The translations under genes were made by a program, and so were the position numbers. The notes under the pieces are model-generated. The model did no database searches and was not told the origin of the DNA. It worked only from the letters and a program-made list of their open reading frames with translations. From Bacteroidales bacterium UBA4621 (GTDB lineage Bacteria; Bacteroidota; Bacteroidia; Bacteroidales; Paludibacteraceae), in contig DGIN01000095.1 in the NCBI GenBank assembly GCA_002387325.1, forward strand, positions 14,398 through 22,847: 8,450 nt of DNA, in the 5' to 3' direction. Positions 6,487-8,450 of the stretch are shown here, piece by piece. Position 1 is the stretch's first letter; the number at the start of each line of letters is the position of its first letter.

Positions 6487-7392
6487 TTATTCTACGATTA
6501 CGAACTCGGTGCGGCGGTTCTCGGGCGCATACGGGTCGTCGACGTTCTTGGGGTCGTCGGCACCGCGTCCGATGGCAGTAAGGCGGGAAGCGTCAATGCC
6601 CTCGCGCTCAACCAAGAAAGCCACGGCAGCCTGTGCGCGTGCTTCGGAGAGTTGTTGGTTGACCGTAGCATCGCCCTCGGCGGAGGTGTGCCCCTCTATT
6701 TCGAGTTTGAGTTCGGGGTTCTCCTGCATCAGTTTGGCAAGGTCGTGGAGGACAAACTTGGCATCCTCGCTCAGTTCGGATTTGCCTTGTGCGAACTCGG
6801 CAGCATTGAAATTGCGCTCTATCTCATGCAGTTGCCGGATATAGAGGGTGTCGTGCACAACGACTACTTTCTCCACCTCAACTACCTGCTTCTTGCCGAG
6901 CGAGAGCCACATAATCAATCCGATGATAGCCACAATCAGCAGTCCGATAACCGCCCACAGCCATGCGGGTACACCTTTCTTGGGCTGTTGCGGCACGGGC
7001 GGGATATAGCCGTTCAGGTACTCGAGACGGAAACCGCCTTTCTGTCCCTTGACGCCTTTTTCAAACTCCGCCACCTCGATGTCGTACTGCTTGGCGTGCT
7101 CCACCAGACGGTCGTACTCCGGCTTCGTCCACACTTTGATGAGGGCTAACTTGACCTTGTCGGCAGTGGTGATCAGTTCGTCTTTCTCGGCGAAACACCA
7201 GTTGACATAGTTGGGGTCGTTCTGAATCATCTCCGGCGTGATAAACAGGTGCGGATGATGGGTGAGCGAGTCGGGGAACGCCTTCTGCAGGTCTTCGAAA
7301 GTGGCGTGCGGATACATAATCATATAGGCATGCACGATACCTAATGCTGTACGGTTTTGAGCCTTACCGTAAACTCTTACTTTGCTTGGCAT
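6487..7392 (-). CDS. Membrane-anchored OmpA-like C-terminal domain protein
   Basis: A 301-residue protein with three parts. Residues 1-130 form a soluble domain, probably cytoplasmic, with YGKAQNRTALGIVHAYMIM (8-26), an aromatic-rich middle, and GGFRLEYLNGYIPP (119-132). I do not recognise this domain. A proline-rich hinge leads to one transmembrane helix (about 143-164). A valine-rich segment and an OmpA-type peptidoglycan-binding domain (about 194-300) follow, with EGHTSAEG (233-240), LSEARAQAAVAFL (248-260), GRGADDP and NRRTEF. The usual diaminopimelate-contacting aspartate of GHTD is serine here (S237), while the paired arginine R252 is kept. The topology would link a cytoplasmic domain to the cell wall. 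It follows the 54-residue gene by 22 bases. Confidence 0.9.
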   Translation of the reverse strand: MPSKVRVYGKAQNRTALGIVHAYMIMYPHATFEDLQKAFPDSLTHHPHLFITPEMIQNDPNYVNWCFAEKDELITTADKVKLALIKVWTKPEYDRLVEHAKQYDIEVAEFEKGVKGQKGGFRLEYLNGYIPPVPQQPKKGVPAWLWAVIGLLIVAIIGLIMWLSLGKKQVVEVEKVVVVHDTLYIRQLHEIERNFNAAEFAQGKSELSEDAKFVLHDLAKLMQENPELKLEIEGHTSAEGDATVNQQLSEARAQAAVAFLVEREGIDASRLTAIGRGADDPKNVDDPYAPENRRTEFVIVE

Positions 7393-7414
7393 AAACTGTT
7401 TGGTTTTTATGTGA

Positions 7415-7579
7415 TTATTTTGATTTCTTGCGTCCTCCGGTGAGGGTTCTCAGTACGGCTTGCCCGACTTTGCGCTCCAGCCCTTGGCGGGTGGTGGGGA
7501 TACCGGTGGCACGGGCTACTTTGGTTTTCAATCCCGATATGCCTACGGCACGTTTCCATGAAAAACTAAGTCCTTTCAT
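7415..7579 (-). CDS. Small basic protein of 54 residues, unknown function
   Basis: An ATG at 7579 opens a 54-codon frame ending in TAA at 7415-7417. The product starts MKGLSFSWKRAVGISGLKTK, then has a conserved-looking GIPTTRQGLERKVG (26-39), and ends TGGRKKSK. It is strongly basic, with no membrane segment. Support for it being real: it fills the gap between the coiled-coil gene (18 bases upstream) and the OmpA-tail gene (22 bases downstream), has the same direction, and shows a structured composition. Nucleic-acid, phospholipid or protein binding are all possible. I do not know a function. Confidence 0.75.
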   Translation of the reverse strand: MKGLSFSWKRAVGISGLKTKVARATGIPTTRQGLERKVGQAVLRTLTGGRKKSK

Positions 7580-7597
7580 TGTGGTGTGTGTGGCGGG

Positions 7598-7846
7598 TTA
7601 TTTCTTGCGCTCGCGGGCGATGCTGTCCTTGCAGGATTCTATCTGCCGTTTGATGCTCTCGATAGCACGGTCGTGCGAGGCGGCATGGTCAATCTTCTGC
7701 CGGCGATAATATGCCTTACTGTCCGTTGTAGATGCGCTTTTTACCAAATCAGCATAACGCTCATTGTCGCGTTTCTTGGCTTCTTTCTCTTTCTCGAGGC
7801 GGGCGCGGAGGTCCACCATCTGTTTTTTGTAATACTCTAAACTCAT
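7598..7846 (-). CDS. Small coiled-coil protein, unknown function
   Basis: An 82-residue, highly charged protein predicted to be two long helices: about 2-38 (YYKKQMVDLRARLEKEKEAK) and about 43-81 (YYRRQKIDHAASHDRAIESI, then KRQIESCKDS). A short TTDS turn sits between them, so it may form a helical hairpin. One cysteine is present (C72). There is no signal peptide. It is the first gene of the cluster after the promoter region, about 90 bases downstream of the predicted transcription start, and is followed at 18 bases by the basic 54-residue gene. The leader contains a 7-bp hairpin and the 24-base element. It could be a scaffold or adaptor for the OmpA-tail protein; that is inference from position only. 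Confidence 0.82.
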   Translation of the reverse strand: MSLEYYKKQMVDLRARLEKEKEAKKRDNERYADLVKSASTTDSKAYYRRQKIDHAASHDRAIESIKRQIESCKDSIARERKK

Positions 7847-7869
7847 GATAGTCAGATATTAATGTTGCC

Positions 7870-7893
7870 CTACTCTGTTATGGCTTTTCGGGG
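7870..7893 (-). repeat. 24-base upstream element, copy C
   Basis: Contains GCCATAACAGAGTAG on the minus strand and ends 23 bases before the ATG at 7846, inside the predicted leader of the first operon. As codons it reads PRKAITE plus a stop, with an open frame upstream for about 25 codons lacking a start codon. Confidence 0.5.
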
Positions 7894-7911
7894 TACGCCG
7901 TTGGGGTGTAA

Positions 7912-7928
7912 CAGGGGAGTGTCCCCTG
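7912..7928 (-). promoter_or_regulatory. Perfect leader hairpin before the 82-residue gene
   Basis: CAGGGGA, a 3-base loop, TCCCCTG: a perfect 7-bp stem. It falls about 10-25 bases after the predicted transcription start of the promoter at 7945-7976, so it would form near the 5' end of the operon mRNA and may stabilise it. Confidence 0.55.
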
Positions 7929-7944
7929 CTGTTTGTTTCGACGA

Positions 7945-7976
7945 CAAAGATACCGCTATTCACTCATACGTACAAA
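7945..7976 (-). promoter_or_regulatory. Promoter of the first operon
   Basis: Minus strand TTTG (7976-7973), a 20-base spacer, TATCTTTG (7952-7945): a full match to the Bacteroides -33/-7 pattern. Transcription would start near 7938 and run into the 82-residue gene. An 18-base repeat (7976-7993), shared with the next promoter, abuts the -33 box and may be an operator. Confidence 0.75.
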
Positions 7977-7993
7977 GTCCTTTTTAGTCCTTT
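7976..7993 (-). repeat. 18-base direct repeat, copy 1
   Basis: AGTCCTTTTTAGTCCTTT on the plus strand, itself two AGTCC units 10 bases apart. The second copy, with one mismatch, is at 8257-8274. This copy overlaps the upstream edge of the operon promoter. Confidence 0.6.
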
Positions 7994-8071
7994 TGCGTTT
8001 CGCCCTTTCCCCCGCCAGCTGTCCTGCTGCCGGCATACCTATACAAAAAAAGAGCATAAGCATTTCCTGTT

Positions 8072-8192
8072 TACACTCTGAGGTCCTGAGATTACCTGTG
8101 ATTACAAACAAGAAACACCTACGCTACAGCATAGGCGTTCGATATTTGTTAGCGTAATCACATATACGAAATTTCTCAGGTTTCAGAGTGTA
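8072..8192. repeat. Large nested inverted repeat
   Basis: About 120 bases of nested dyad symmetry: outer arms TACACTCTGA-ggt-CCTGAG against CTCAGG-tt-TCAGAGTGTA, and inner arms TGTGATTAC/GTAATCACA. The centre is AAC-a-CCTA-c-GCT-AC-AGC-a-TAGG-c-GTT. Inverted copies of TACGCTA occur within it. At DNA level it could also be a protein-binding or recombination site. Confidence 0.7.
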
Positions 8193-8256
8193 CTTACGAA
8201 CAAATAGCAAACGCTATCAATATGTATTCCCCGAAAGGAGCAGACCACACGCCCGT

Positions 8257-8274
8257 AGTCCATTTTAGTCCTTT
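8257..8274 (-). repeat. 18-base direct repeat, copy 2
   Basis: AGTCCATTTTAGTCCTTT on the plus strand, one mismatch from 7976-7993. It lies at the predicted transcription start of the promoter at 8281-8312, a position where a bound repressor would block initiation. Confidence 0.6.
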
Positions 8275-8280
8275 CGGTGG

Positions 8281-8312
8281 CAAAGGTACAAGAAAAATTG
8301 CAGTTATGCAAA
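8281..8312 (-). promoter_or_regulatory. Second upstream promoter
   Basis: Minus strand TTTG (8312-8309), a 20-base spacer, TACCTTTG (8288-8281), the same layout as the promoters at 7945 and 986. It points into the folded region 8276-8044. Confidence 0.75.
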
Positions 8313-8386
8313 TTTTATTGAAAAAAGTTAGCCAATCATATCAAAATAATTCATAGGTACTGTCCAATAGCAAATGCAATTTTGTG

Positions 8387-8416
8387 CAAAGTTAGGGAAA
8401 ATAATTGAAGAAGCAA
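8387..8416 (-). promoter_or_regulatory. Weak third promoter candidate
   Basis: Minus strand TTG (8416-8414), a 19-base spacer, TAACTTTG (8394-8387). The -7 box fits well; the -33 box is partial (ATTGC rather than TTTG). The flanking 8313-8450 is AT-rich with no gene seen. Confidence 0.35.
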
Positions 8417-8450
8417 TCTTTCGGAGTTGAAAAGTTCAATTTTTCTCGTG

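Larger units (their letters stand above)
8044..8276 (-). ncRNA. Candidate structured leader RNA or small RNA
   Basis: From the predicted start of the promoter at 8281-8312, the minus-strand transcript could form several nested structures. First is a 9-bp hairpin (CCGAAAGGA at 8231-8239 with TCCTTTCGG at 8269-8277; the first base or two may precede the start of transcription). Next is a short hairpin ATAGC/GCTAT (8204-8217). Then comes a long nested dyad with outer arms 8175-8192 and 8072-8090 (TACACTCTGA and CCTGAG paired, small internal loop), perfect 9-bp inner arms 8154-8162 and 8097-8105, and an apical imperfect palindrome (8114-8139). Twenty bases further comes a run of seven U (8050-8044). 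Several exact complementary arms in 230 bases are unlikely to be chance. It may be a free small RNA or an attenuating leader. No known RNA family was recognised; 6S RNA-like architecture is conceivable. Confidence 0.35.

Noticed and set aside
7933..8157. 74-codon plus-strand open frame in the upstream region
   Set aside because: It crosses a promoter and one arm of the large inverted repeat, has no recognisable motif and no supporting neighbours.
8041..8280. tRNA, CRISPR array or insertion sequence in the right-hand region
   Set aside because: No cloverleaf with conserved T-loop, no regularly spaced direct repeats, and no transposase frame; the dyad has nested arms with the wrong layout for terminal repeats.

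Overview
The window looks like chromosomal DNA from a Bacteroidales bacterium (Bacteroides, Parabacteroides or Prevotella type). Three minus-strand promoters match the Bacteroidetes sigma-ABfr pattern, TTTG then 20 bases then TAnnTTTG. There are no strong Shine-Dalgarno sequences, and the protein families (lipoprotein, OmpA-tail protein, small coiled-coil proteins) fit that phylum. All eleven protein genes I can support lie on the minus strand, so the window reads right to left.

Layout in the direction of transcription. 8450-7847 is a 604-base region with no convincing gene. It holds two good promoters and one weak one, an 18-base direct repeat, and a region between the promoters that could form an extensively folded RNA ending in a U-run. 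An operon follows: an 82-residue coiled-coil protein (7846-7598), a 54-residue basic protein (7579-7415), and a membrane-anchored OmpA-tail protein (7392-6487). After a 266-base gap comes a 101-residue protein built of two homologous lobes (6220-5915). A 263-base spacer with strong hairpins leads to a uracil-DNA-glycosylase-like protein (5651-4926). Three AT-rich genes follow: a two-helix membrane protein (4886-4353), a protein with a possible HTH (4323-3676), and a coiled-coil two-helix membrane protein (3620-2865). A hairpin-bearing spacer precedes a lipoprotein (2789-1482) and a second two-lobe protein (1449-1087). Last is a voltage-gated-type cation channel with its own promoter (962-162).

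Functional picture (inference). Most products are either predicted envelope proteins (lipoprotein, OmpA-tail protein, ion channel, two small two-helix membrane proteins) or small cytosolic proteins of unknown function (the two-lobe pair, the coiled-coil protein, the basic peptide). There is also one nucleic-acid-related candidate. Tight spacing, common orientation and shared sequence modules suggest a co-inherited multigene system, perhaps for stress or defence, that I cannot match to a named one. Evidence that it was assembled from modules: two nearly identical hairpins bracket the UDG-like/AT-rich block; a 24-base element recurs just upstream of four genes; the two-lobe protein is duplicated; and the two small membrane proteins share a central motif region.
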